Of a DNA stretch of 64,000 bases, positions 49,637 to 58,841 are shown piece after piece. Each line of letters begins with the position of its first letter. Positions within the stretch are counted from its first letter, which is position 1. The translations under genes and the position numbers were made by a program. Source of the stretch: Inquilinus ginsengisoli_A. Lineage in GTDB: Bacteria; Pseudomonadota; Alphaproteobacteria; DSM-16000; Inquilinaceae. The stretch lies in contig NZ_JAVDPW010000006.1 in assembly GCF_031453975.1 (NCBI RefSeq), positions 248,001-312,000 on the forward strand. The letters run 5' to 3'. The notes beneath the pieces are model-generated. The model was not told where the DNA came from, made no database searches, and saw only the letters and a program-made list of their open reading frames with translations.

Positions 49637-51805
49637 ATGTCTGATCCACTTCCGTCGGTCCTCGACGTCAGCAACTATGCCATCGGCCCGGATGGGGCTG
49701 GCGTGACGATATACTGGGATTTTATGTCCCTGGCTTCGATAGTAATCGATATCGAGTATACGGTACAGTACTTATATTTCAATGGAAGCAGTGACGATAT
49801 AGGATACTACCACGTTTGGTTTAGTACATTTGATGGGCAAACCTATACAGACTATTCAGTGGTTGAAAATTTTATTCTCACGGATGGGAATGACCGTGTC
49901 AACGCGGCGGTTCACGGGGCTCTTACCGTGTACGGCATGGGCGGCGACGACATCTTGACGGCCTCGATCTTCCTCGACGGGGGCGATGGCAACGACTCGC
50001 TGACCGGGGCTGGAACCATGATCGGCGGCAACGGCGATGACGTGTTCCACCTCAACGCCGGGGGCGCCCAGATGATCGGCGGCGACGGCATCGATACGGT
50101 CGACTACAGCCGCTACGCCAGCGGCATCACCGTCGACCTCGCAGCCGGGACGGGGACCGGCAGTCAGCTCAGCAGCATCGAGAACGTGTTGGGCACGGGG
50201 TTTGCCGACGTCCTGACCGGAAGCAGCGCCGCGAATGCGCTGACGGGCGCGGCCGGCGACGACGTCCTGTCCGGGGGCGCGGGCGCCGACCATTTGGATG
50301 GCGGCGACGGGACCGACACGGCGGACTACGACCCCGATCCCGGCCACAACACGGTCGGCGTGACGGTGGATCTGGCGGCAGGCACCGCCAGCGGTGGCAA
50401 TGCCCAGGGCGACGTCCTGGTCGGCATCGAGAACCTCGCCGGCACCGCCTATGCCGACACGCTGACCGGCGATGCCGGGGCCAACAGCCTGTGGGGGCGG
50501 GACGGCAACGATGTGCTCAACGGTGGCCTCGGCAACGACGTGCTCTACGGCGACGCCGGGGCCGACTCCCTGCTCGGCGGCGATGGCGACGATACGCTGG
50601 CCGGTGGCGCCGGCGGCGACGTCATGGATGGCGGCAGCGGCACCGACGTGGCGAATTATGCCGCGGCGCTGGCCGGCGTGACACTGAACCTCGCCACTGG
50701 GCTCGGGACCGGCGGGGACGCCCTGGGCGACAGCTACACCAGCATCGAGAACGTGCTGGGCTCGGCCTTCGCCGACGCGATCACCGGCGACAATGGGGCG
50801 AACCGGCTCGATGGCGATGCTGGGAATGATGTGCAAGGTGGCGGCGGTGCCGATACCCTGATCGGCGGCGCCGGCTTCGACATCGCCGACTACGGCGCTT
50901 CGGCGTCGGCGGTGACCATCGACATGGGGACTTCGGCCAACAGCGGCGGCGATGCCCTGGGCGATATCCTGATCGGGATCGAGGCTGTCGGCGGGTCGAA
51001 CCTCGCTGATGTCCTGACCGGGGATACCGGCGCCAACACGATCTGGGGCCGCGCCGGCAACGACCTGCTCAGCGGCGCCGCCGGCAACGACACGCTCTAT
51101 GGCGAGAGCGGCGTCGACACGCTGGCCGGCGGCGATGGCGACGATGTGCTGGTCGGCGGCGCCGGGGCCGATGTGCTGAACGGCGGCAGCGGCAGCGACA
51201 CCGTCCACTACGCCGCCTCCGCGGCGGCGGTGCGGGTCAACCTCCTCACCGGCAGCGGGGCCGGCGGCGATGCGGCCGGGGACAGCTACAGCGGCGTCGA
51301 GAATGTGGTGGGCTCGGCCTTCGCCGACCAGATCATCGGCGATGGCGGCGCCAACCGGCTTGCGGGCGCGGCCGGGGCGGACCAGCTCTACACCAGCGGC
51401 GGCAACGATGTGGTCGACGGCGGCGACGGCAACGACCTGATCGTCGGTGGCGGCGGCGCCGATGTGCTCAAGGGCGGCACCGGGGCCGACAGCTTCACTT
51501 ATGGCGCGGTGACCGACAGCACCGTGGCGGCGGCCGGGCGGGACGCCATCGTCGACTTCTCGCATGCCGAGGGTGACCGCATCGACCTCTCCCTGATCGA
51601 CGCCGACGGCAACGCCGCCAACGGCAACACCGCCTTCAGCTTCCTCGGCGGCGGCGCCTTCACCGGCGCCGGGCACGAGCTGCGGATGGCGGTGATCGGC
51701 GGGGTCCAGGTGGTCCAGGCGGACCTGACCGGCGACAAGGTGCCGGACATGCAGATCAACGTCACCAGCGCCACCGCCCTGGTGGCCGGCGACTTCGTGC
51801 TCTGA
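49637..51805 (+). CDS. RTX calcium-binding protein 1
   Basis: About 722 residues. After an 85-residue unique N-terminal domain (SDPLPSVLDVSNYAIGPDGA onward), the rest is arrays of GGxGxDxLx nonapeptides that bind calcium as parallel beta-rolls, separated by VxVNLATGxGxGGDAxGDSYxxIENVxGSAFAD linker units. The end (from DSFTYGAVTDSTV) is a peptidase_M10_C-like module closing with DFVL, the type I secretion signal. No catalytic domain was seen; it is probably an adhesin, S-layer or matrix protein. ATG 49637 is six bases after GGGGGAG. The 5' coding DNA is strongly AT-rich compared with the repeat part. Confidence 0.85.
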   Translation: MSDPLPSVLDVSNYAIGPDGAGVTIYWDFMSLASIVIDIEYTVQYLYFNGSSDDIGYYHVWFSTFDGQTYTDYSVVENFILTDGNDRVNAAVHGALTVYGMGGDDILTASIFLDGGDGNDSLTGAGTMIGGNGDDVFHLNAGGAQMIGGDGIDTVDYSRYASGITVDLAAGTGTGSQLSSIENVLGTGFADVLTGSSAANALTGAAGDDVLSGGAGADHLDGGDGTDTADYDPDPGHNTVGVTVDLAAGTASGGNAQGDVLVGIENLAGTAYADTLTGDAGANSLWGRDGNDVLNGGLGNDVLYGDAGADSLLGGDGDDTLAGGAGGDVMDGGSGTDVANYAAALAGVTLNLATGLGTGGDALGDSYTSIENVLGSAFADAITGDNGANRLDGDAGNDVQGGGGADTLIGGAGFDIADYGASASAVTIDMGTSANSGGDALGDILIGIEAVGGSNLADVLTGDTGANTIWGRAGNDLLSGAAGNDTLYGESGVDTLAGGDGDDVLVGGAGADVLNGGSGSDTVHYAASAAAVRVNLLTGSGAGGDAAGDSYSGVENVVGSAFADQIIGDGGANRLAGAAGADQLYTSGGNDVVDGGDGNDLIVGGGGADVLKGGTGADSFTYGAVTDSTVAAAGRDAIVDFSHAEGDRIDLSLIDADGNAANGNTAFSFLGGGAFTGAGHELRMAVIGGVQVVQADLTGDKVPDMQINVTSATALVAGDFVL
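51155..51805 (+). repeat. Long direct repeat, first copy (3' end of RTX gene 1)
   Basis: About 650 bases nearly identical to 54023-54673, with a constant offset of 2868 bases to the end of both genes and no gaps seen. Weaker similarity extends roughly 100 bases further upstream. Confidence 0.85.
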
Positions 51806-51846
51806 CCGATTTTCGGTCCGGCGCGGCACTCCGGGGACCCCGGCAG

Positions 51847-51873
51847 TGCCGCCCCGACGGGCGGCATTTTTTT
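51847..51873 (+). terminator. Rho-independent terminator after RTX gene 1
   Basis: Eight-base perfect arms TGCCGCCC and GGGCGGCA around a CGAC loop, followed by seven T residues. It separates the two RTX genes into independent transcripts unless there is read-through. Confidence 0.88.
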
Positions 51874-51898
51874 CGAATCCATTTGAAGGGGGGCGGCG

Positions 51899-54673
51899 AT
51901 GGCCACCATCACGGGGACGAACGGTAGCGACTTTCTCGAAGGCGGCGGCGGCGACGATCTGATCATCGGCCTGGACGCGGGCGACACGCTGATCGGCGGC
52001 AATGGCAACGACGTGCTCCGCGGCGGCGCCGGCGCGGATCTGCTGGTCGGCGGAAACGGCATCGACACCGCCGACTACAGCGACCTGACCACCGGCATCA
52101 CGCTCGACCTGCGCGGTTTCGCCAGCGACGGCGACCGGTTGAGCGAGATCGAGAATGCGATCGGCTCCGCCTTCGCCGATGTGCTGCTCGGTTCCTCCGG
52201 CGCCAATGTCCTCGACGGCGGAGGCGGCGACGACGTCCTGACAGGAGGCGGCGGGGCCGATGCGTTGATCGGCGGCGCCGGCCTCGACACGGCGGATTAC
52301 AGCGCCTCCAAGGCCGCCGTGGTTCTGGATCTCGCTGGAACGGGGACGGTCGGGGACGCCCTGGGCGATGTGTTCAACGGCATCGAGCAGGTGCGCGGAT
52401 CCGCCTTCGACGACCAGCTCACGGGCGATAGCGGCGCGAATGTCCTCATCGGCTCCAGCGGGAACGACACCCTCTCGGGCGGCGATGGCGACGACCGGCT
52501 GGTCGGGGGTGTGGGCGCGGATGCGCTGTCCGGCGGCAACGGTGTGGACACCGCGGACTACACCGCATCCTCGGGCGTGGTCGTCAACCTGGCGACCGGC
52601 ACCGGGACTGCCGGCGACGCGGCCGGCGACACCTATTCGGGCATCGAGAACGTCCTGGGCTCTGCTTTCTGGGACACGCTGACCGGCACCGCTGCCGCCA
52701 ATGTGCTGAATGGCGGTGCCGGGGACGACATCCTGATAGGGGGCGCCGGCGCGGACCAGCTGATCGGCGGCGACGGCTTCGACACCGCGGATTACAGCGC
52801 CTCCGCGGCGGGCATCGTGCTCAACATCACATCGTCGGGTGGCAGTGGCGGCGACGCCCAGGGCGACGTGCTGAGCGGGATCGAGGCGGTGATCGGAACC
52901 GCCTTCGCCGACACGCTGACCGGCAATGCCGCCGCCAACATCCTCACCGGCGGGGCTGGTGACGATACGCTGGTCGGCGCGGCCGGCGACGACAGCCTGA
53001 TCGGTGGTGCCGGTGGCGACGCGCTGGCTGGTGGGGCCGGCAGCGATCGCCTGACGGGTGACGCCGGTGACGACACGCTGGCTGGCGGGGACGGCGATGA
53101 CATCCTGATCGGCGGCGCCGGTGCCGACGGCCTCGACGGCGGCGCCGGCGTCGACTGGGCCGATTACAGCGGCGCGGCCGGCTCGGTGGCGGTCAACCTC
53201 GCGGTCGGCCAGGGATCGGCCGGCGATGCCACGGGCGACACCCTGACCGCGATCGAGAATATCCTCGGGGGCGCCCTGGCCGACACCCTGGTCGGCGACG
53301 CCGGGGTCAATGTGCTGGACGGCGCGGCGGGCGACGACATCCTCATCGGCGGCGATGGCAACGACGTCCTCTTCGGCGGGGCCGGCGCCGACCATCTGGA
53401 CGGTGGGGCGGGCATCGACCTTGTGGATTACGATGCCGATCCCGCTCACAATTCGGCCGGCGTGACGGTCGATCTCGGGGCTGGGACGGCGTCGGGCGGG
53501 AATGCCCAGGGCGACGTGCTGATCGGCATCGAGAATCTCGGCGGCACCGCCTACAGCGACACGTTCACCGGCGATGCCGGTATCAACACGCTGTGGGGCC
53601 AGGGCGGCGCCGATGTGCTCAGCGGCGATGCCGGCAACGACACGCTCTACGGCGGCAGCGGCTTCGACACGCTGGCCGGCGGCGACGGCGATGATGTGCT
53701 GATCGGCGGCACCGAAGGCGATTCGCTGAACGGCGGCGCCGGCATCGATCGGGCGGACTACGGAGCATCCGGCAGCGGCGTTACGATCAATCTCGCGACC
53801 AACTCCAACTCCGGCGTCGATGCCAGTGGTGACAGCCTGTTCGGGATCGAAACTGTCGGCGGATCCGCCTTCGCCGATACCCTGACCGGGGATGCCGGCG
53901 CCAACACGCTGTGGGGGCGCGACGACAATGACACCCTCAGCGGCGACGCGGGCAACGACACGCTCTATGGCGAGAACGGCGCGGATACGCTGGCCGGCGG
54001 TGACGGAGACGACGTGCTGGTCGGCGCCGCCGGGGCCGATGTGCTGAACGGCGGCAGCGGCAGCGACACCGTCCACTATGCCGCCTCGGCGGCGGTGGTG
54101 CGGGTCAACCTCATCACCGGCAGCGGGGCCGGCGGCGATGCGGCCGGGGACAGCTACGGCGGCGTCGAGAACGTGGTGGGCTCGGCCTTCGCCGACCAGA
54201 TCATCGGCGATGGCGGCGCCAACCGGCTTGCGGGCGCGGCCGGGGCGGACCAGCTCTACGCCAGCGGCGGCAACGATGTGGTCGACGGCGGCGACGGCAA
54301 CGACCTGATCGTCGGGGGCGGCGGCGCCGATGTGCTCAAAGGCAGCACCGGGACCGACAGCTTCACCTACACTGGGGTGACCGACAGCACTGTGGTGTCG
54401 GCCGGGCGGGATGCCATCGTCGACTTCTCGCATGCCGAGGGCGACCGCATCGACCTCTCCGCGATCGACGCCGACGGCAACGCGGCCAACGGCAACACCG
54501 CCTTCACCTTCCTCGGCGGCGGCGCCTTCACCGGCGCCGGGCATGAGCTGCGGGTGGCGGTCAGCGGCGGGGTCCAGGTGGTCCTGGTGGACCTGACCGG
54601 CGACAAGGTGCCGGACATGCAGATCAACGTCACCAGCGCCACCGCCCTGGTGGCCGGCGACTTCGTGCTTTGA
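51899..54673 (+). CDS. RTX calcium-binding protein 2
   Basis: A 924-residue protein made almost wholly of RTX nonapeptide arrays starting from residue 6 (TGTNGSDFLEGGGGDDLIIG). At least seven array/linker units can be followed. It has no separate N-terminal functional domain. The M10_C-like secretion module and terminal ALVAGDFVL are almost identical to RTX protein 1. Predicted to be exported by a type I system (none encoded in the window) and to fold on binding extracellular calcium. Structural or adhesive role inferred. Confidence 0.85.
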   Translation: MATITGTNGSDFLEGGGGDDLIIGLDAGDTLIGGNGNDVLRGGAGADLLVGGNGIDTADYSDLTTGITLDLRGFASDGDRLSEIENAIGSAFADVLLGSSGANVLDGGGGDDVLTGGGGADALIGGAGLDTADYSASKAAVVLDLAGTGTVGDALGDVFNGIEQVRGSAFDDQLTGDSGANVLIGSSGNDTLSGGDGDDRLVGGVGADALSGGNGVDTADYTASSGVVVNLATGTGTAGDAAGDTYSGIENVLGSAFWDTLTGTAAANVLNGGAGDDILIGGAGADQLIGGDGFDTADYSASAAGIVLNITSSGGSGGDAQGDVLSGIEAVIGTAFADTLTGNAAANILTGGAGDDTLVGAAGDDSLIGGAGGDALAGGAGSDRLTGDAGDDTLAGGDGDDILIGGAGADGLDGGAGVDWADYSGAAGSVAVNLAVGQGSAGDATGDTLTAIENILGGALADTLVGDAGVNVLDGAAGDDILIGGDGNDVLFGGAGADHLDGGAGIDLVDYDADPAHNSAGVTVDLGAGTASGGNAQGDVLIGIENLGGTAYSDTFTGDAGINTLWGQGGADVLSGDAGNDTLYGGSGFDTLAGGDGDDVLIGGTEGDSLNGGAGIDRADYGASGSGVTINLATNSNSGVDASGDSLFGIETVGGSAFADTLTGDAGANTLWGRDDNDTLSGDAGNDTLYGENGADTLAGGDGDDVLVGAAGADVLNGGSGSDTVHYAASAAVVRVNLITGSGAGGDAAGDSYGGVENVVGSAFADQIIGDGGANRLAGAAGADQLYASGGNDVVDGGDGNDLIVGGGGADVLKGSTGTDSFTYTGVTDSTVVSAGRDAIVDFSHAEGDRIDLSAIDADGNAANGNTAFTFLGGGAFTGAGHELRVAVSGGVQVVLVDLTGDKVPDMQINVTSATALVAGDFVL
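54023..54673 (+). repeat. Long direct repeat, second copy (3' end of RTX gene 2)
   Basis: Near-identical partner of 51155-51805. Differences seen are scattered single bases, for example codons giving YAS against YTS and VVL against VVQ. Confidence 0.85.
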
Positions 54674-54679
54674 GAAGCA

Positions 54680-54711
54680 CGCGGATGGCGGGGTCTCTCC
54701 CGCCATCCGCG
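54680..54711. terminator. Bidirectional hairpin between RTX gene 2 and ppc
   Basis: Perfect 13-base arms CGCGGATGGCGGG and CCCGCCATCCGCG with a six-base loop. It occupies nearly the whole 43-base gap between the convergent genes. There is no T-run, but stem strength suggests a shared terminator. Confidence 0.7.
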
Positions 54712-54716
54712 CTCTA

Positions 54717-57629
54717 TCAGCCGAAGAAGCCGGTCCGGTGCACCACCGCGGCCGAGACCCGGCGGACCAGGCCGTAGAGCTGGCGCATCGGCCGGAAGAT
54801 GCGCTCGTTCTCGAACTGGTAGTTCTGGCTCTCGTCCGAGCGGTAGGTCGCGGCCTCGCCGAAATCGGCCACCGCGATGGTGTCCTCGGTCAGCGGGAAG
54901 ATCTCCTCCAGCGACGTCATCGCCGGCAGCACGTCGAGATGCAGCACGCGGGCGATCACCTGCTTCAGCGTCAGGTTGTGCCGGCTGGAGAATTCCGGGA
55001 TCCGCATCGCCAGCAGGAAGATCTCCTGGATCAGCGCCAGCCGCACCGCGTGCAGCACGGCCAGCGCGTCGCGGGTGGCGGCGTCGGCATGCGGCGCCTC
55101 GTCCGTCACCCCCTCCAGCCCGTCGCGCAGCAGCTGGAAGTCCTTGTGCAGGGCGCGGAACACCCGGCTCTGCCGCTCCCACACCGGCATCGGCTCGAGA
55201 TGGCCGGACAGGGCCAGCATGCGGTCGGCCAGCTCGCGGTCGCCGGTGGCGGCGGCGCGGGTGATCCAGGCGCCGGGGTCGAGCGCGTCGATATAGCCCT
55301 TCATCGCCGCCGGGTTGCTGATCGAGGCGCCATAGGTGACGATGCCGATCAGCTGCCGGAAGCGGTGCGAGCTGCCGTACAGCTCGCGGAACCGCTCCGG
55401 GTCCTTGGCGATGGCGGCGCCGGCGCCGCCGACGCTGTTGGCCAGCAGGCCGAGCTGCATCAGGATCGCGTTGTGCGGGATGGCCCGCAGCTGCGACGGC
55501 ATGGCGTGGTCCAGCTCGCTCGGGTCCTCGTGCTGCCGCTTGGTGGCGCGGCTGCCGGACGGGAACAGCAGGTTCGGCCCCAGCGCCTGCAGCAGCACGC
55601 CGTAATCGCGGCTCTCCATCAGCCGGACCTGGAACTCCTTCACCGTGGTGAAGAACTCCCTGATATAGGCGCCCTCATCGTAGAACGGGTCGTCGGCGAC
55701 CTTGCCGTCGCGGCCGTCCGGGATCTCGCGCAGCACATGCTCGACGATGCGGGTGATGACGGCATAGGCCAGGTCGGGATGGGCGAAGTACAGGTAGCCG
55801 TCGCCGCCCTGGAAGCTGACCTCCTGTTTGAACCGCACCCCCTGCTCGGCCATGAAGGCGCGGGTGGCCGGCGGGTCGACATAGGTCAGCCGGTCGGCGA
55901 TGCCGCCGGGATGGCAGCCGCGGCCGATGGACTCGCCATGGGTGTCGAAGATCAGCAGCTGCACGTCGGGCAGCCCGGCCTTGGCGATCACCCGGGTCAG
56001 CCGCAGCCGCAGCCGCTCGATCGAGGCGCTGGCCGGGGGCTGGCCGAGATAGCGGCCGGCGTCGGAGTACCCGGTCTGGACGCAGACCCGGCCGCGCCGC
56101 CGGATATAGTCGCGGTAATGCGGGTTCTCCAGCAGCTGCTCGATGATGCGGCTGCCGTTCTCCAGCGCCTTCTCGGTCTCGAACAGCGGCGAGATGTCGA
56201 CCATGCCGTCGACCCCGAACAGCCGGGCGTAGTACAGCGCGGTCAGGCAGGTCAGCGCGCTCTCGCTCTCGGCGATCAGGAAGCGGATCGGGGCCGAGCT
56301 GTCGTTGTACTTCAAGAGCTGGGCCAGCAGCATGAACAGCCGCTTGACCGAGGTGCGCTCGGCCAGCATCGAGCCGAAATTCACCGTCACCGGCTCGACC
56401 GCGTCGAGCAGCGCGTTCAGCCGGTCGAGATAGGATTGGCGGTAGCGCGGGTCGTTGGGGTCGGACACCATGCCGACCGCCTTGCGGATGGCGTTGTGCA
56501 CCTGGGTGGCGTTGATCCGGACATGGCTGTGCGCGGCGCCCAGCCCATGGGTCGCCAGCTCGGCCCGCAGCAGGCAGAAGCGGCGCGACAGGGCGTCGTC
56601 GTCGGTGCGCTCCAGCGCGCGGTCGACGATGGCGATCAGGCTGGCCGCCTCGGTCAGGCGCAGCGCCTGGCCGGCATGGATGCGCTGGCTGATGACGCGG
56701 ATCTGCTCGCGCCCCGCGGCCGAGCCGGGATCGGCGACGGCGAAGGCGGCGACCTCGTCGCGGATCTGGGCGATGGCCAGGGCCACCCGGCTCTCCAGCA
56801 GGTCCAGCGTCTCCACCAGGTCGGTGCGGCCGCGCGGCAGCTGGCCCCGGATCGCTCGCACCTCGGCCAGATAGTGGTCGAGCTGCGCCGCCTGGACCAG
56901 CAGCCGCTTGTGCAGCGTGTCGGTCCAGCGGATGTCGGAGCGGCCGTCGAGGTCGTAGCCGACCCAGGTGGCCAGGGTGATCAACCGCGGCGTCAGGCTG
57001 CGCCAATCCTCGGGATAGGCCTCGCGGGCGACGTCGAGCAGGATGCCCCAGGCCCGGCCCAGCGCGGCCCGGGCATTGCCGATGGCGTCGAGCGACAGCG
57101 CATGCTCGCGCGCCAGGGTCAGGTCCTCGTCCGGCCGGTGCTCGGCGGCGCCGACGCGGGCCAGCAGGGCGGCCCTGGCCTCGTCGGTCAGGGCCTCGCC
57201 GTCGACGGTGCGGCCGGCGGCCAGCAGCGCCAGGTCGGCCATCAGGGCGCCGGACAGGTTGAAGGTGGGGTGGGCGGTGAAGACGGCGCCGAAGGCCTCG
57301 CTCTCGACCCGGCGGCGGAAGTCGGCGAAGGGCACGGTTGCGCCCTGCGCATCCCGGGTCAGCGCCTGGAACAGCGCGTGCAGCTTGGCATCGTTGACGT
57401 CGGGCGCGGTCTCGCCGAGATAGCGGCCCAGCCGGGCGGCGCGGTGGCTGAAGCCTTCGAGGGTGAGGTGGCCGATCAGCCCCTCGACATCGGTATAGCC
57501 GAGCTTGCCGTCGCCCAGGCGGCGCGACAGCTCCAGGGCCAGATGCTGGATCGGGTTGGCGAACGGGTCCTCGCGCTGGGACTTCTCGTACCGCTTCAGC
57601 AGCTGCGTCAGCTCGCGGGCGAGGGGCAT
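54717..57629 (-). CDS. ppc: Divergent phosphoenolpyruvate carboxylase
   Basis: A 970-residue PEPC-family protein, longer than E. coli PEPC (883). The N-terminal catalytic histidine region is present as VFTAHPTF (H120), and ATWVGYDLDGR at about 220-230 corresponds to the usual GGDRDGN region. However, the GYSDSxKDxG motif appears as QTGYSDAGR (518-526), and the HGRGGTVGRGGGP loop appears as HGESIGRGCHPGG (564-576). It may still carboxylate PEP to oxaloacetate to refill the TCA cycle, or have altered activity. The start at 57629 is eight to nine bases after AGGAGG. Confidence 0.8.
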   Translation of the reverse strand: MPLARELTQLLKRYEKSQREDPFANPIQHLALELSRRLGDGKLGYTDVEGLIGHLTLEGFSHRAARLGRYLGETAPDVNDAKLHALFQALTRDAQGATVPFADFRRRVESEAFGAVFTAHPTFNLSGALMADLALLAAGRTVDGEALTDEARAALLARVGAAEHRPDEDLTLAREHALSLDAIGNARAALGRAWGILLDVAREAYPEDWRSLTPRLITLATWVGYDLDGRSDIRWTDTLHKRLLVQAAQLDHYLAEVRAIRGQLPRGRTDLVETLDLLESRVALAIAQIRDEVAAFAVADPGSAAGREQIRVISQRIHAGQALRLTEAASLIAIVDRALERTDDDALSRRFCLLRAELATHGLGAAHSHVRINATQVHNAIRKAVGMVSDPNDPRYRQSYLDRLNALLDAVEPVTVNFGSMLAERTSVKRLFMLLAQLLKYNDSSAPIRFLIAESESALTCLTALYYARLFGVDGMVDISPLFETEKALENGSRIIEQLLENPHYRDYIRRRGRVCVQTGYSDAGRYLGQPPASASIERLRLRLTRVIAKAGLPDVQLLIFDTHGESIGRGCHPGGIADRLTYVDPPATRAFMAEQGVRFKQEVSFQGGDGYLYFAHPDLAYAVITRIVEHVLREIPDGRDGKVADDPFYDEGAYIREFFTTVKEFQVRLMESRDYGVLLQALGPNLLFPSGSRATKRQHEDPSELDHAMPSQLRAIPHNAILMQLGLLANSVGGAGAAIAKDPERFRELYGSSHRFRQLIGIVTYGASISNPAAMKGYIDALDPGAWITRAAATGDRELADRMLALSGHLEPMPVWERQSRVFRALHKDFQLLRDGLEGVTDEAPHADAATRDALAVLHAVRLALIQEIFLLAMRIPEFSSRHNLTLKQVIARVLHLDVLPAMTSLEEIFPLTEDTIAVADFGEAATYRSDESQNYQFENERIFRPMRQLYGLVRRVSAAVVHRTGFFG

Positions 57630-58121
57630 CGTCCGATCCTCCTGGTGAGGCGAGGCTTGGCGCGTGTCCGGCATGGCGCGATCCCTGTGCGGCGGGTGCA
57701 ATGCTGCACCCGCGTTACGCATCCATGTTGCGCTGCGAAGAGCTTGTCAATCGCTTTGGCGAAGAATTTCCTCCCGGAAACGGTGGAAACGAAGGTCGCG
57801 CCGGCATGTGGTCGCCCGCGCGCGGAATTCCGCGCCGCGGCCGAAACGGTTGAAATTCAATCGGTTGTCCGGAGGCCCAAAAAGAAGTGGCCCCGACGCG
57901 GGGGGAGCGCCGGGGCCGTTCTTCTAGCCTGAGACCGATCCGCTCGGAGGGGAGGGAGCGTCCGGTTCGGCTGACGGCGTATTCGATCCCATCGGAGGAC
58001 CTTGGTGAGGGTGGGGGGGACACACCATCACCGCCGCCCTACTGATTTGGGAACGAACCCCGGATTGTCAAGCAATCGGATGACGGGAATCGCGGCGCGA
58101 CGGACCGTCGCAGGCCGTTTG
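57630..58121. other. Gene-free region upstream of ppc
   Basis: 492 bases. It contains the presumed ppc promoter at its left end and a terminator-like hairpin at 57881-57917. Short open frames here lack ribosome sites and recognisable domains. Nothing else was recognised. Confidence 0.5.
57881..57917 (-). terminator. Terminator-like hairpin downstream of the small membrane protein gene
   Basis: On the minus strand, GGCCCCG/CGGGGCC arms (seven pairs plus a short inner stem) are followed by ACTTCTTTTT. It lies about 200 bases past the stop of the gene at 58122-58520 and would end its transcript. Confidence 0.5.
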
Positions 58122-58520
58122 TCAATGGGCGTCGGCATGGTCCTGGGCGTGGGCGCGGTCGATCAGGTCGAAGCCGCGCTTCAGCGCGGCGCCGGCGCCG
58201 ATGGCGCTGACCCCGAACAGGCCGAGCCCGACATGGTACAGCTCCGGCGACCCCGCCAGGAACAGGCCGACCAGCGCCAGGATGCCGAGCAGGAAGGTGA
58301 CCATGAAGCAGGAGTCGGGCTGGGTCGGCAGGAAGGCCCGGGTCGGCAGGTGCTCGCGGGCGTCGAAATGCTGCTTGATCAGCAGCATGACGATGGCGAC
58401 GCAGCCGACGAACAGGGCGATGCCGAGGACGTAGAGGTCGTTGCCCTGCGCCCGGGCGGCGCTGACCAGGCCGAGCAGGGCGATGATGGCGGCGGCCGCG
58501 GCCGCGTTCAGGCGTCTCAT
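58122..58520 (-). CDS. Small multi-pass membrane protein, hypothetical
   Basis: A 132-residue protein with a signal-like or first helix at the N-terminus (AAAAAIIALLGLVSAARAQ) and three further hydrophobic segments (about 29-48, 72-90 and 94-108). The tail ends in a charged DRAHAQDHADAH. No family recognised. It is followed by a possible terminator. Probably a real inner-membrane protein. Confidence 0.6.
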   Translation of the reverse strand: MRRLNAAAAAAIIALLGLVSAARAQGNDLYVLGIALFVGCVAIVMLLIKQHFDAREHLPTRAFLPTQPDSCFMVTFLLGILALVGLFLAGSPELYHVGLGLFGVSAIGAGAALKRGFDLIDRAHAQDHADAH

Positions 58521-58768
58521 GATCCGTGATCCGATCGTCTCGCGAAATGCGATCCACTTTTAATGTGGTCCCGCGCCACCGCAAGGCGAACGGCACCGGA
58601 AGCGACAAAAAAGCCTCCGGGCGGGTCGGCCTTTCACGTGGCTCGCCTGGCGGCGCGGGAAGGGGGCGGGCCCGCACAGCGGGACTGGGTGAGGGGCCGG
58701 CACCGTTTCCCCAAACAGTTCCTCTTTCCTTGTGGGAGGGGGCAGGGCGGCCCTCTCCCTCCCTCGGC

Positions 58769-58841
58769 CGTCATCCCCGCGAAAGCGGGAATCTTTCGCC
58801 GGTTGGAGCGCGACGAGATCCCCGCTTTCGCGGGGATGACG
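58769..58841. repeat. Palindromic repeat, type III
   Basis: 73 bases with arms CGTCATCCCCGCGAAAGCGG and CCGCTTTCGCGGGGATGACG, a common proteobacterial REP-like sequence. Its sequence lies inside the 3' end of the minus-strand open frame at 58771-59631. Confidence 0.8.

Noticed and set aside
49856..54706. A 1616-codon open frame antisense to both RTX genes
   Set aside because: It is the mirror of highly repetitive, GC-rich codons. Its product is low-complexity and mirrors the RTX periodicity, it has no ribosome site, and the plus-strand genes have clear domains and starts.
54738..57932. A 1064-codon plus-strand open frame across ppc
   Set aside because: Antisense shadow of ppc; ppc has a good ribosome site and full-length family similarity.
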